Shown here: piece after piece, positions 16,572 to 24,676 of the stretch
Numbering within the stretch: position 1 is the first letter of the stretch
Layout: every line of letters begins with the position of its first letter
Assembly (NCBI GenBank): GCA_038528385.1
Contig: JBCBET010000006.1
Span: 62,001-126,000, forward strand
DNA from: Shimia_B sp038528385
GTDB taxonomy: Bacteria; Pseudomonadota; Alphaproteobacteria; Rhodobacterales; Rhodobacteraceae
Direction: 5' to 3'
DNA: 64,000 nt
The notes under the pieces: model-generated
The model's input: the letters and a program-made list of their open reading frames with translations, nothing else
Told to the model about the DNA's origin: nothing
Database searches by the model: none
Made by a program: the position numbers and the translations under genes

Positions 16572-17043
16572 ACAGAGGTTACCGGCGTGGGCGCTTCGCG
16601 CTGCCGAGGACGACGACCGTACGGCCATCCTGGCGCTCGAAGAGGCGGGCATTCGCGCCGCGGCAGAGGCGCTATGGGGCACTTGGCGTCCGTCGGCCAC
16701 GCCGGAGGAGCTCGACCTCACAGGCCATGAGATGGTCGTGGCAGGTCCCCAGATCCTCGGCTGCATCCAGGTGCTCGAGCACCCCGACCACATGCAGATC
16801 GCGAAACTCTACCTCGCTGCCCCCGCCCGCGGGACTGGCCTCGGCGCGGCGCTGCTCACGCTCAAGAAGGACCTGGCCCGTCACCGCGACCTGTCGCTGC
16901 GGGTGCGCGAGCTGACGACCAAATCCCGCGCGCGGGCCTTCTACGAGCGGGAGGGCTTCCGCCTCATCTCCGAGACGGCGGAGCGCTGGGTCTGGGATTG
17001 GAGCCCGGACCCATCCTCCGCGCGTCCTGTCACAAAACCTTGA
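16561..17043 (+). CDS. GNAT-family N-acetyltransferase
   Basis: A 160-residue GNAT protein. Acetyl-CoA motif A is visible as QIAKLYLAAPARGTGLGAAL, and motif B as RAFYEREGFRLISETAERWV. It overlaps the hexapeptide transferase gene by 11 bp and belongs to the phnC transcription unit. E. coli PhnO, an aminoalkylphosphonate N-acetyltransferase, is also a GNAT in a phn operon, so a similar detoxifying or tailoring role is plausible but unproven. The end of the gene carries a Pho-box-like array for the next gene. Confidence 0.82.
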   Translation: MKTEQRLPAWALRAAEDDDRTAILALEEAGIRAAAEALWGTWRPSATPEELDLTGHEMVVAGPQILGCIQVLEHPDHMQIAKLYLAAPARGTGLGAALLTLKKDLARHRDLSLRVRELTTKSRARAFYEREGFRLISETAERWVWDWSPDPSSARPVTKP

Positions 17044-17070
17044 CCCTCACGTCACCCGGGCGTCGCAAAC
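17027..17070 (+). promoter_or_regulatory. Array of four 11-bp-spaced Pho-box-like half-sites before the GDPD gene
   Basis: Half-sites start at 17027 (CTGTCACAAAA), 17038 (CCTTGACCCTC), 17049 (ACGTCACCCGG) and 17060 (GCGTCGCAAAC). The first matches the PhoB half-site CTGTCAYAWAW perfectly and the rest decay. The array overlaps the end of the GNAT gene and stops about 40 bp before the phosphodiesterase ATG. Confidence 0.5.
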
Positions 17071-17111
17071 TGCTCAGACCTTCGCGCTACCCAAAAATCG
17101 AGGGACCCTCC

Positions 17112-18326
17112 ATGTATCGCACTCTCCTGATCACCGCGGCGGCACTCGTTGCCACGCCCGGCCTCGCCCAGTCTGTCGACCGGGTCGAGTACGGCCCGCG
17201 CCCCTACTACCTCATCGACCGGATGACCGACGGCCCGCTCAAGACGCAGCTGATGTCCTGCTCCGGGCAGGAGGCCTCGGTCTCGGACTTCTCCATCGGT
17301 CACCGTGGCGCGCCCATGCAGTTCCCCGAGCACACGGTCGAATCGAACCTCGCCGCCGCACGGATGGGCGCGGGCATCCTCGAATGCGACGTGACCTTCA
17401 CCGAGGACCAAGAGCTCGTTTGCCGCCACGCGCAAAACGACCTGCACACGACGACGAACATCCTCGCCACGCCCCTGGCCGACACCTGCGTGACGCCGTT
17501 TACGGCCGCGAACGGCGACGCCTCCGCCGCCGCCGAGTGCCGAACTTCCGAGATCACGCTCGCCGAATACCGCACGCTCACGCCCAAGATGGACGCCGCC
17601 GACAGCAGCGCCACGACGGTGGAGGCCTATCTCGGCGGCACGGCGGACTGGCGCACCGATCTCTATTCCGCAGAGCCCGCGACGCTCATGACCCACGCGG
17701 AATCGATCGAGCTGTTCCGCGCGCTCGGCGCCAAGTTCACGCCGGAGCTGAAGTCACCCTCCGTCGAGATGCCCTTCAACGGCTTCTCCCAGGAGGACTA
17801 CGCCCAAAAGCTCGTGGACGAATATAAGGCCGCCGGTATCCCGGCCTCCGATGTCTGGCTGCAATCCTTCAACCTCGAGGACGTGCTCTACTGGATCGAG
17901 GCGGAGCCCGAGTTCGGCGCGCAAGCCGTCTACCTGATGGATGAGTACAACATCGAGGGCTACTCCCCCATGGACCCGGCCACCTGGCCCAACACCATGG
18001 AAGAGCTGAAATCGATGGGCGTGAACATCATCGCGCCGCCGACCTGGATGCTCGTGACCGTCGAGAACGGTGAGATCGTCCCCTCCGAGCTCGCCGTGCA
18101 GGCCGCGGCAGCGGACCTCGACATCATCACCTGGACGGTGGAACGGTCCGGCCCGCTCCGGACCGGTGGCGGCTGGTACTACCAGTCCATCGCCGAGGTC
18201 ACCGACAGCGACGGCGTGATGTACGAGCTCATCGACGCGCTCGCGCAGGATGTGGGCGTGCTGGGCATCTTCTCCGACTGGCCGGCCACGGTGACGTATT
18301 ACGCCAACTGCATGGGCCTGGAGTAA
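17112..18326 (+). CDS. Secreted glycerophosphodiester phosphodiesterase
   Basis: A 404-residue protein with a signal peptide (residues 1-20, ending GLAQ). GDPD motifs are GHRGAPMQFPEHT (His64, Arg65; Glu73), the metal pair in ECDVTFTEDQ (Glu91, Asp93) and the second histidine in VCRHAQND (His106). It has the GlpQ/periplasmic layout and hydrolyses deacylated phospholipid diesters to glycerol-3-phosphate and an alcohol. It follows the phnC operon on the same strand and has its own Pho-box-like array, so it is likely part of the phosphate-starvation response. Two additional Cys-rich loops suggest disulphides. Confidence 0.92.
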   Translation: MYRTLLITAAALVATPGLAQSVDRVEYGPRPYYLIDRMTDGPLKTQLMSCSGQEASVSDFSIGHRGAPMQFPEHTVESNLAAARMGAGILECDVTFTEDQELVCRHAQNDLHTTTNILATPLADTCVTPFTAANGDASAAAECRTSEITLAEYRTLTPKMDAADSSATTVEAYLGGTADWRTDLYSAEPATLMTHAESIELFRALGAKFTPELKSPSVEMPFNGFSQEDYAQKLVDEYKAAGIPASDVWLQSFNLEDVLYWIEAEPEFGAQAVYLMDEYNIEGYSPMDPATWPNTMEELKSMGVNIIAPPTWMLVTVENGEIVPSELAVQAAAADLDIITWTVERSGPLRTGGGWYYQSIAEVTDSDGVMYELIDALAQDVGVLGIFSDWPATVTYYANCMGLE

Positions 18327-18357
18327 CCTCCACAGCTCGCACCTTTCGCGATCAATG

Positions 18358-18388
18358 CGCCCCCGGCCCCGTCAGGTCGGGGGCGTTT
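18358..18388. terminator. Candidate convergent terminator between the GDPD gene and phnF
   Basis: CGCCCCCG (18358-18365) pairs with CGGGGGCG (18378-18385), followed by TTTCC on the plus strand. The 12-base loop contains the phnF stop codon. The T-run is short, so strength is uncertain. Confidence 0.55.
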
Positions 18389-19103
18389 CCTCATCCAGCG
18401 TCAGCGTCACGCGGTCTCCCGCGAACCACGTCCGACCGAACTCCACCGGCATGCCTCCAAGGTCCACGTTGAGAAAAACCGTCCGCAGCAAGGGCGCGCC
18501 CTCCTCGAGCTGGAGCACCGCCGCCTGCGTCGCGCTCGCCAGCACCGCAGTCATACGGGTGGAGGCGCGCGTGTAATCGGCCACGCCCGCGCGCGCGAGG
18601 CCGTGCGTCACGCCCTTCTGCTCCATCAGGCCCTCCGCGAGGCCCGGCAGACGCTCCAGCGGATAGATCGATTCCGACATGCTGAGCGGCTGCCCGTTGG
18701 CGAGGCTGCGGCCATGGGTGGCGAGGATCAGGGCGCCGGTGGCGACGGCGATCCGTTCCGCCTCGTCCTCCGTGGCCGCGCGGCACTCCATTCCCATCAG
18801 CTCGCGCCGGGGCTCGCGGCCCGCGCGGCGTAAGTTCTCGGTGAAGCGCACCCGCCGCCCGATGGGATAATCCGTGGGCACCGCCGCCACGAAGGCCCCC
18901 GCCCCACGCCGCGTCCGCACCAGCCCCTCTTCCACCAGCGCCTTGAGCCCATGGCGCACCGTGTGGCGATTGACCCCGAAGCGTTCGGCCAAGGCGGCCT
19001 CCGTGGGCAGTTTGTCACCCGGCGCGTAGCGGCCTTCTGCCAGGTCGCTGCGCAGCGCGTCGGCGATGGCTTTCCAGAGCGGGGTGCGGGTCGTGTCACG
19101 CAA
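18372..19103 (-). CDS. phnF: Phosphonate metabolism transcriptional regulator PhnF (GntR/HutC)
   Basis: A 243-residue GntR-family regulator. The N-terminal winged helix (about 8-70) is typical: LAEGRYAPGDKLPTEAALAE, then FGVNRHTVRHGLKALVEEGL. It is followed by a UTRA ligand-binding domain (about 95-235) ending LDLGGMPVEFGRTWF-like, FAGDRVTLTLD. PhnF proteins repress C-P lyase operons. It is divergent from phnG across 81 bp, the usual arrangement for a local regulator. Confidence 0.93.
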   Translation of the reverse strand: MRDTTRTPLWKAIADALRSDLAEGRYAPGDKLPTEAALAERFGVNRHTVRHGLKALVEEGLVRTRRGAGAFVAAVPTDYPIGRRVRFTENLRRAGREPRRELMGMECRAATEDEAERIAVATGALILATHGRSLANGQPLSMSESIYPLERLPGLAEGLMEQKGVTHGLARAGVADYTRASTRMTAVLASATQAAVLQLEEGAPLLRTVFLNVDLGGMPVEFGRTWFAGDRVTLTLDEETPPT

Positions 19104-19184
19104 GTTTCACAAATCTCGGGTGTCGCGCGGGGCGGGCTGTGGTAAGATATGTATAGTTGTATAGGAGATCGCGGAGTTGTCGAG
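19104..19184. promoter_or_regulatory. phnF-phnG divergent control region with AT-rich repeat
   Basis: In otherwise GC-rich DNA, an AT-rich patch TATGTATAGTTGTATAGG contains a direct repeat, GTATAG at 19151-19156 and 19159-19164. It lies just upstream of the phnG ribosome-binding site (GGAG, 19172-19175). It is the best candidate for a PhnF operator and the -10 region of the phnG promoter; no Pho box is evident here. Confidence 0.5.
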
Positions 19185-19652
19185 ATGAAAGACCTCGCCC
19201 CGGAAGTCCCCCCGGAAGACCTCGCCCGCAAGGACTGGATGGGGCGCGTGGCAAAGGCGCCTGCGGGCCGGGTCGCGGCGCTCCTCGACGCCTGTGGCGC
19301 GTGTCCCGACTTCACCTGGCTCCGCCGGCCGGAGATCGGCAGCGTCATGGTGCGCGGCCGGGCTGGCGGCACCGGGGCGCCGTTCAACCTGGGCGAGATG
19401 ACGGTCACGCGCTGCGCCCTGAAGCTCGCCGACGGCACGGTGGGCCACGCCTATATCCAAGGCCGCAGGACGGACGACGCCGAGGCGGCGGCGCTCGTCG
19501 ACGCGCTGATGCAGACGGACCGGGCGCCGGACATCCGCGCCGCCGTGCTCGAGCCCCTGGGCGCAGAGATGTCGGGTGCGAAAGCCGCCCGCGCGGCCAA
19601 GGCCGCGGCGACGAAGGTCGATTTCTTCACCATGGTGCGGGGGGACGATTGA
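19185..19652 (+). CDS. phnG: C-P lyase subunit PhnG
   Basis: A 155-residue protein, matching PhnG length. Characteristic segments are RKDWMGRVAKAPAGRVAALL, PEIGSVMVRGRAGGTGAPFN and LGEMTVTRCALKLADGTVGH. PhnG binds PhnH and PhnI in the C-P lyase core complex. ATG 19185 has GGAG eight bases upstream; a longer ATG at 19149 lies in the AT-rich operator-like patch and has no ribosome-binding site. The stop overlaps phnH as TGATG. Confidence 0.93.
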   Translation: MKDLAPEVPPEDLARKDWMGRVAKAPAGRVAALLDACGACPDFTWLRRPEIGSVMVRGRAGGTGAPFNLGEMTVTRCALKLADGTVGHAYIQGRRTDDAEAAALVDALMQTDRAPDIRAAVLEPLGAEMSGAKAARAAKAAATKVDFFTMVRGDD

Positions 19653-20230
19653 TGGACGCCGAGGCCCTGTCCGGCGGTTTCGCGGACCCCGCGCGCCACG
19701 CCGCCCATGCCTTTCGCAGCGTGATGGAGGCGATGGCGCGGCCCGGCCAGCTGCGCGACGTATCGGGGGCCGCGCCCCCGGCGCCGCTCTCCGGTGCCGC
19801 CGGCGCCGTCATCCTCACCCTGTGCGACACCGACACGCCCCTCTACCTGGCGGGCGCGTTTGACACCGACGCCGTCCGCCGATGGATCGCCTTCCATACC
19901 GGCGCGCCCCTCGTGGGCCCGTCGCAATGCATGTTCGCGGTGGGGTCCTGGCAGGCGCTTACGCCGCTCTCCTCCTATCCGCTGGGCACCTCGCAATACC
20001 CCGACCGCTCGGCCACGCTGATCGTGGAAGTGGAGGAGCTCCGCCCGGACGGGCCGACGCTCCGCGGGCCCGGGATCGCGGACGAGACCGCGCTGTCGCT
20101 TCCCGAGGTCGAGGCCTTCGCGGAGAACCGCGCGCTCTTCCCGCGCGGCCTCGATTTCATCTTCACGAGCGGGCACACCCTTGCCGCGCTGCCCCGCACC
20201 ACCCGCGTGACAGCGAAGGAGACCCGCTGA
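19652..20230 (+). CDS. phnH: C-P lyase subunit PhnH
   Basis: A 192-residue protein. PhnH features are GFADPARHAAHAFRSVMEAM, ARPGQLRDV, ILTLCDTDTPLYLAG and the C-terminal PRGLDFIFTSGHTLAALPRT. It is part of the PhnGHIJ core, which with PhnI makes ribose-triphosphate phosphonate from ATP and phosphonate. It overlaps phnG and phnI by a base or so, so translation is coupled. Confidence 0.95.
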   Translation: MDAEALSGGFADPARHAAHAFRSVMEAMARPGQLRDVSGAAPPAPLSGAAGAVILTLCDTDTPLYLAGAFDTDAVRRWIAFHTGAPLVGPSQCMFAVGSWQALTPLSSYPLGTSQYPDRSATLIVEVEELRPDGPTLRGPGIADETALSLPEVEAFAENRALFPRGLDFIFTSGHTLAALPRTTRVTAKETR

Positions 20231-21318
20231 TGTATGTCGCGGTCAAAGGCGGCGAACGCGCCATCGAAAACGCCCATGCCTGGCTCGCCGAGGAGCGGCG
20301 CGGGGATCCGGCCGTGGACGACCTCGGCGTCGCGCAGATCCGCGAACAGCTCAGCTTCGCAGTCCACCGGGTCATGGCCGAGGGATCGCTCTACGATCCC
20401 GATCTCGCGGCGCTCGCCATCAAGCAATCGGGCGGCGACCTGATCGAGGCGATCTTCCTCCTCCGCGCCTACCGCACGACGCTGCCGCGGTTCGGGACCT
20501 CCCTGCCCGTGGAGACGGGCACCATGGCCTGCGACCGCCGGATCTCGGCCACCTTCAAGGATCTCCCCGGCGGGCAGATCCTCGGGCCGACCTTCGACTA
20601 CACCCACCGGCTTCTGGATTTCAAACTCGCCGCCGAGGGCCAGGTCGCCGAGGCCCCCGTGCGGGACCCCGCCGCGGGCGAGGTGCCCCATGTCACGGAG
20701 TTCCTCAATCGGGAGGGCCTCATCGAAGAGGCCCCCCGCGAAGACGCCGAGCCGCCCGATCTGACGCGCGAGCCGCTGGAGATGCCCGCCCCGCGCGCGC
20801 TGCGCCTCCAGGCGCTCACGCGCAGCGACGAGGGCTTCACCCTCGGCCTCGCCTACTCGACCCAGCGCGGCTACGGGCGCACGCATGCCTTCGTGGGCGA
20901 ATTGCGGATCGGCGCGGTCTCCGTCGAGATGGACATTCCGGAGCTCGGCTTCGCCGTGGAGCTCGGAGAGATCACGCTGACCGAATGCGAGACGGTCAAC
21001 CAGTTCAAGGGCTCGAAGACGGAGCCCCCCCAATTCACCCGCGGCTACGGCCTCGTCTTCGGCCATTCGGAGCGGAAAGCGATCTCCATGTCCCTTGTCG
21101 ACCGCGCGCTGCGCTGGGAGGAACTGGGGGAGGACGATGTCGGCGCGCCCGCGCAGGATGCCGAATTCGTGCTCTACCATGCCGACAACATCCAGGCGAC
21201 GGGCTTTCTCGAGCACATCAAGCTGCCGCATTACGTGGATTTCCAGGCGGAGCTCGAGCTCGTGCGCAAGCTTCGCGCCGAAGCGGGCGCCGCGCAGCGA
21301 CAGGAGGCCGCCGAATGA
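20230..21318 (+). CDS. phnI: C-P lyase subunit PhnI
   Basis: A 362-residue protein with PhnI hallmarks: MYVAVKGGERAIENAHAWLA, LAIKQSGGDLIEAIFLLRAY, ETGTMACDRRISATFKDLPG, TQRGYGRTHAFVGELRIG and LYHADNIQATGFLEHIKLPH. PhnI is the nucleosidase that swaps adenine for phosphonate on ATP with PhnG, H and L. Full length. Its stop overlaps the start of the HAD gene, placing that gene in the operon. Confidence 0.96.
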   Translation: MYVAVKGGERAIENAHAWLAEERRGDPAVDDLGVAQIREQLSFAVHRVMAEGSLYDPDLAALAIKQSGGDLIEAIFLLRAYRTTLPRFGTSLPVETGTMACDRRISATFKDLPGGQILGPTFDYTHRLLDFKLAAEGQVAEAPVRDPAAGEVPHVTEFLNREGLIEEAPREDAEPPDLTREPLEMPAPRALRLQALTRSDEGFTLGLAYSTQRGYGRTHAFVGELRIGAVSVEMDIPELGFAVELGEITLTECETVNQFKGSKTEPPQFTRGYGLVFGHSERKAISMSLVDRALRWEELGEDDVGAPAQDAEFVLYHADNIQATGFLEHIKLPHYVDFQAELELVRKLRAEAGAAQRQEAAE

Positions 21319-21914
21319 CCGTCGACACCGTGGTCTTCGACATCGGCGCCGTGCTCGTGGACTGGCGGCCGGAACTGGCCTGGGCCGACGAGCTGGGAGA
21401 GGACGGCGCGCGCGCCTTCATGGCGCGGATCGGGTTCGACAGGATCAACCTCGCCTGCGACGCGGGCGCGCGCTTCTCCGAAGCCGCGCGGGAGCTCGGC
21501 GATCCCGCCGATGGCGCGCGCCTCGCCCGCTACGTGGAGCGCTACGCAATGACCGTACCCGACAAGATCACCGGCACCTGGGACCTGCTCCACCGCCTCA
21601 AGGCGCGCGGCGTGCCCGTCCACGCGATCACCAACTGGTCGGCGGAGACCTGGCCCGAGGGGGTGAAAGCCCATCCCGAGCTGGGCGCGGTCTTCGGCGA
21701 AACCGTCGTATCCGGTCAGGTGGGCATGCTAAAGCCCAGCGTGGAGATCTACCGCCTGCTCTGCGCGCGCGCCGACGTGGCGCCGGAAAGCTGCGTCTTC
21801 ATCGACGACGGCTTCCACAATTGCCTCGGCGCTAAGGCCGCGGGCATGGACGCGATCCGTTTCACCGGCCCGGAGGCGCTGGAGGCGGCACTGGATGCCC
21901 GGGCGCTGCTATGA
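21315..21914 (+). CDS. HAD-superfamily hydrolase embedded in the C-P lyase operon
   Basis: A 199-residue HAD-IA protein. Motif I is FDIGAVLVDW, motif II is AITNWSAE, the motif III lysine is in GMLKPSVEIY, and motif IV is VFIDDG. Motif I has FDIGAV instead of DxDxT/V, and the second Asp position is Gly. This is seen in many HAD-IA members with FDxGxVL, where the catalytic general acid may be replaced, so phosphatase activity is not certain. It overlaps the phnI stop (ATGA). A role in handling a C-P lyase phosphate product is possible but is inference. Confidence 0.85.
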   Translation: MTVDTVVFDIGAVLVDWRPELAWADELGEDGARAFMARIGFDRINLACDAGARFSEAARELGDPADGARLARYVERYAMTVPDKITGTWDLLHRLKARGVPVHAITNWSAETWPEGVKAHPELGAVFGETVVSGQVGMLKPSVEIYRLLCARADVAPESCVFIDDGFHNCLGAKAAGMDAIRFTGPEALEAALDARALL

Positions 21915-21925
21915 CCGCGCCCGGT

Positions 21926-22231
21926 TCAGTCGCCGCCGTCGCCGTCCCCGTCCGCCTCCTCGGCCTCCCAATCGGGGCGGGGATCCCGGTCGGACCGGCA
22001 TTCCCGCCCGCCCGCGTCGATCCAGATGTACCAGGTGACGCCGCCCTCCTCCTCGGTGCGCAGCGTGCGCCAGCGGCGGGCGTTGATCCAGGCCACGGCC
22101 ATGCAGACGAGCCCGAAGACCGGAAAGCCCACCAGCAGCCACCGCTCGACATCGCCGGCCTCGTGAAACGTGGCATGGGCCAGAAAGACGGTGAAGAGCG
22201 TCCACGCGCAGGCGAAGTAGAATGGATACAT
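21926..22231 (-). CDS. Small two-helix membrane protein antisense to the phn operon
   Basis: A 101-residue protein with two hydrophobic segments (MYPFYFACAWTLFTVFLAHA; WLLVGFPVFGLVCMAVAWIN), a cytosolic basic stretch RRWRTLR and a hydrophilic domain VTWYIWIDAGGRECRSDRD ending in an acidic Asp/Glu/Gly tail. I do not recognise it. It lies head-on between the HAD gene and phnJ on the opposite strand, so phnJ transcription would run antisense through it. The conserved-looking aromatic/cysteine segment and good coding character argue it is real. Confidence 0.65.
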   Translation of the reverse strand: MYPFYFACAWTLFTVFLAHATFHEAGDVERWLLVGFPVFGLVCMAVAWINARRWRTLRTEEEGGVTWYIWIDAGGRECRSDRDPRPDWEAEEADGDGDGGD

Positions 22232-22284
22232 GACGGCTCTCCTCGCGGCGGAGCCTCGCACGGGACCGTGGAAGGAATGTGGCG

Positions 22285-23223
22285 ATGACCGAGTACAACT
22301 TCGCATATCTCGACGAGCAGACCAAGCGGATGATCCGGCGCGCGATCCTGAAGGGACTTGCGATCCCGGGCTACCAGGTCCCCTTCGCCAGCCGCGAAAT
22401 GCCCATGCCCTACGGCTGGGGCACGGGCGGCGTGCAGGTCTCCGCGGCGGTTCTGACGCCCGAGGACCGCTTCAAGGTGATCGACCAGGGGGCCGATGAC
22501 ACCACGAATGCCGTCTCCATCCGCAGCTTCTTCGAACGCACCGCGGGGGTCGCGACGACGACGGCCACGTCCGAGGCCACGGTCATCCAGACCCGCCACC
22601 GCATCCCCGAAGACCCGCTGAGCGAGGGACAGATCCTCGTCTACCAGGTGCCCATTCCCGAGCCCCTGCGGTTCCTCGAACCGCGCGAGAGCGAAACGCG
22701 GAAGATGCACGAGCTCGAGGAATACGGCCTCATGCACGTCAAGCTCTACGAGGACATCAGCCGCCACGGCCATATCGCGACCTCCTATGCCTACCCCGTG
22801 AAGGTGGAGGGGCGCTACGTCATGGATCCCTCGCCGATCCCGAAATTCGACAACCCGAAGCTCTCGGACAGCGCGGCGATCCAGCTTTTCGGCGCGGGGC
22901 GCGAGCAGCGCATCTACGCCCTGCCCCCGCACACGCAAGTCGTGAGCCTCGACTTCGACGATCACCCGTTCGAGGCCTCCAAGGCCGATCACCCCTGCGC
23001 GCTCTGCGGGGCGGAAAACACCTATCTCGACGAGGTCATCACCGACGATGCGGGCGGGCGGATGTTCGTGTGCTCGGACACCGATTTCTGCGAACGCCGG
23101 CGGGCCGGGCAGCTCGCGGGGGAGATGACGCAGGCCCGGTCCTTCACCTTGACGCCCGCGCAGGCCGACGGGTCCGATGCCTCCGGCGGAAGTACGACGG
23201 CACAAAGAAGGAGGACGTCATGA
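22285..23223 (+). CDS. phnJ: C-P lyase PhnJ (radical SAM)
   Basis: A 312-residue catalytic subunit that cleaves the C-P bond with a 4Fe-4S cluster and S-adenosylmethionine. The four cysteines Cys238, Cys241, Cys263 and Cys269 have exactly the C-x2-C-x21-C-x5-C spacing of E. coli PhnJ. Other conserved stretches are GYQVPFASREMPMPYGWGTG and DEVITDDAGGRMFVCSDTDF. ATG 22285 has AAGGA eight bases upstream; an in-frame GTG at 22279 is too close to it. The C-terminus carries a short Ser/Thr/Arg-rich tail. Overlaps phnK by 4 bp. Confidence 0.96.
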   Translation: MTEYNFAYLDEQTKRMIRRAILKGLAIPGYQVPFASREMPMPYGWGTGGVQVSAAVLTPEDRFKVIDQGADDTTNAVSIRSFFERTAGVATTTATSEATVIQTRHRIPEDPLSEGQILVYQVPIPEPLRFLEPRESETRKMHELEEYGLMHVKLYEDISRHGHIATSYAYPVKVEGRYVMDPSPIPKFDNPKLSDSAAIQLFGAGREQRIYALPPHTQVVSLDFDDHPFEASKADHPCALCGAENTYLDEVITDDAGGRMFVCSDTDFCERRRAGQLAGEMTQARSFTLTPAQADGSDASGGSTTAQRRRTS

Positions 23224-23990
23224 CACCTCTTCTCTCGGTGGCGGGCGTCACGAAGCGCTACGGGGCAAATATCGGCTGCGCGGACGTGGCCTTCGACCTC
23301 TATCCCGGTGAGGTGATGGGCATCGTGGGAGAGAGCGGCTCGGGCAAGTCGACGCTCCTGAATTGCCTCGCGGGGCATCTGGCGCCCGACAGTGGCGCGG
23401 TCATCTTCGACACCCGGGCCGACGGGCCGCGCGACACGCTCCTCATGTCGGAGCCGGAGCGGCGGATGCTCGGGCGCACCGATTGGGCCTTCGTGCATCA
23501 GCATGCCCGCGACGGGCTGCGCATGGGCGTCAGCGCGGGCGGCAATGTGGGAGAACGGCTCATGGCCGTGGGCGCGCGCCACTACGGCGACATCCGCAGC
23601 ACGGCCACCGAGTGGCTCGGGCGGGTGGAAATCGATGCCGGCCGCGTCGATGACCGGCCCACGACCTTTTCCGGCGGGATGCAGCAGCGGCTGCAGATCG
23701 CGCGGAACCTCGTCACCGGGCCCCGGCTCGTCTACATGGACGAGCCCACCGGGGGGCTCGACGTCTCGGTGCAGGCGCGCCTGCTCGATCTCATGCGGGG
23801 CCTCGTCCGGGACATGGGGCTGTCGGCCATCATCGTCACCCATGACCTGGCGGTCGTGCGTCTCCTGGCGGACCGGCTCATGGTCATGAAGGACGGGCAC
23901 GTGGTCGAGACGGGCCTCACCGACCAGGTCCTCGACGACCCGCAGCACAGCTACAGCCAGCTCCTCGTCAGCTCCGTTCTCCAGGTTTAG
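23220..23990 (+). CDS. phnK: C-P lyase ABC-type ATPase PhnK
   Basis: A 256-residue ABC-type ATPase. Walker A is GESGSGKST, the signature FSGGMQQRLQIAR and Walker B LVYMDEPTGGLD. FVHQHARDGLRM with the Q-loop region is typical of PhnK rather than a transporter subunit. PhnK docks on PhnJ in the C-P lyase complex. It starts inside the phnJ stop and is two bases from phnL. Confidence 0.95.
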   Translation: MTPLLSVAGVTKRYGANIGCADVAFDLYPGEVMGIVGESGSGKSTLLNCLAGHLAPDSGAVIFDTRADGPRDTLLMSEPERRMLGRTDWAFVHQHARDGLRMGVSAGGNVGERLMAVGARHYGDIRSTATEWLGRVEIDAGRVDDRPTTFSGGMQQRLQIARNLVTGPRLVYMDEPTGGLDVSVQARLLDLMRGLVRDMGLSAIIVTHDLAVVRLLADRLMVMKDGHVVETGLTDQVLDDPQHSYSQLLVSSVLQV

Positions 23991-23992
23991 CC

Positions 23993-24676
23993 ATGATCGC
24001 GCTCCACGACGTCTCCAAGACCTTCACCCTCCACAACCAGGGCGGCACCGAGATCGGCGTCATGTCCGGCGTGTCCTTCCGGGTCGAACCGGGCGAATGC
24101 GTGGCCCTCGTCGGCGCGTCGGGCGCGGGCAAATCCACGCTCATGCGCATGATCTACGGCAACTACCTCACGCAGGCCGGCTCCATCCGCATCGGCGAGA
24201 CGGAGATCGTCGGCGCCGAGCCGCGCGCGGTGATCGCCCTGCGCCGCGACGTGCTGGGCTATGTGAGCCAGTTCCTGCGCGTGGTGCCCCGCGTGCCGAC
24301 CCGCGACGTCGTCGCCGAGCCGCTGCGCGCCGTGGGCGTCGACGCGGCCACCGCCACGTCCCGCGCCGAGGCCCTGCTCGCCGAGCTCAACATCCCGGAG
24401 CGGCTCTGGTCGCTCTCCCCCACGACCTTCTCGGGCGGCGAGCAGCAGCGCGTGAACATCGCGCGCGGCTTCGTGCATGACTACCCGGCCATGCTTCTCG
24501 ACGAGCCCACCGCGAGCCTCGACGCCGCCAATCGCGAGGTCGTCCTCGGCCTCATCGAGAGAGCGAAGGCCCGAGGCGCGGCGATGGTGGGCATCTTCCA
24601 CGACGCTGCGGCCCGGGACCGGCTCTGCGACCGCGAAATCGATGTCAGCGTCTTCGCCCCGGAGGCGGCCGCATGA
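23993..24676 (+). CDS. phnL: C-P lyase ABC-type ATPase PhnL
   Basis: A 227-residue ABC-type ATPase. Walker A is GASGAGKST (about 43-51), the signature FSGGEQQRVNIARGF and Walker B AMLLDEPTASLD. Segments DVSKTFTLHNQGG and VSQFLRVVPRV are typical of PhnL. Its position between phnK and phnN is standard. PhnL acts with PhnGHI in loading the phosphonate onto ribose. Its stop overlaps the phnN start. Confidence 0.95.
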   Translation: MIALHDVSKTFTLHNQGGTEIGVMSGVSFRVEPGECVALVGASGAGKSTLMRMIYGNYLTQAGSIRIGETEIVGAEPRAVIALRRDVLGYVSQFLRVVPRVPTRDVVAEPLRAVGVDAATATSRAEALLAELNIPERLWSLSPTTFSGGEQQRVNIARGFVHDYPAMLLDEPTASLDAANREVVLGLIERAKARGAAMVGIFHDAAARDRLCDREIDVSVFAPEAAA

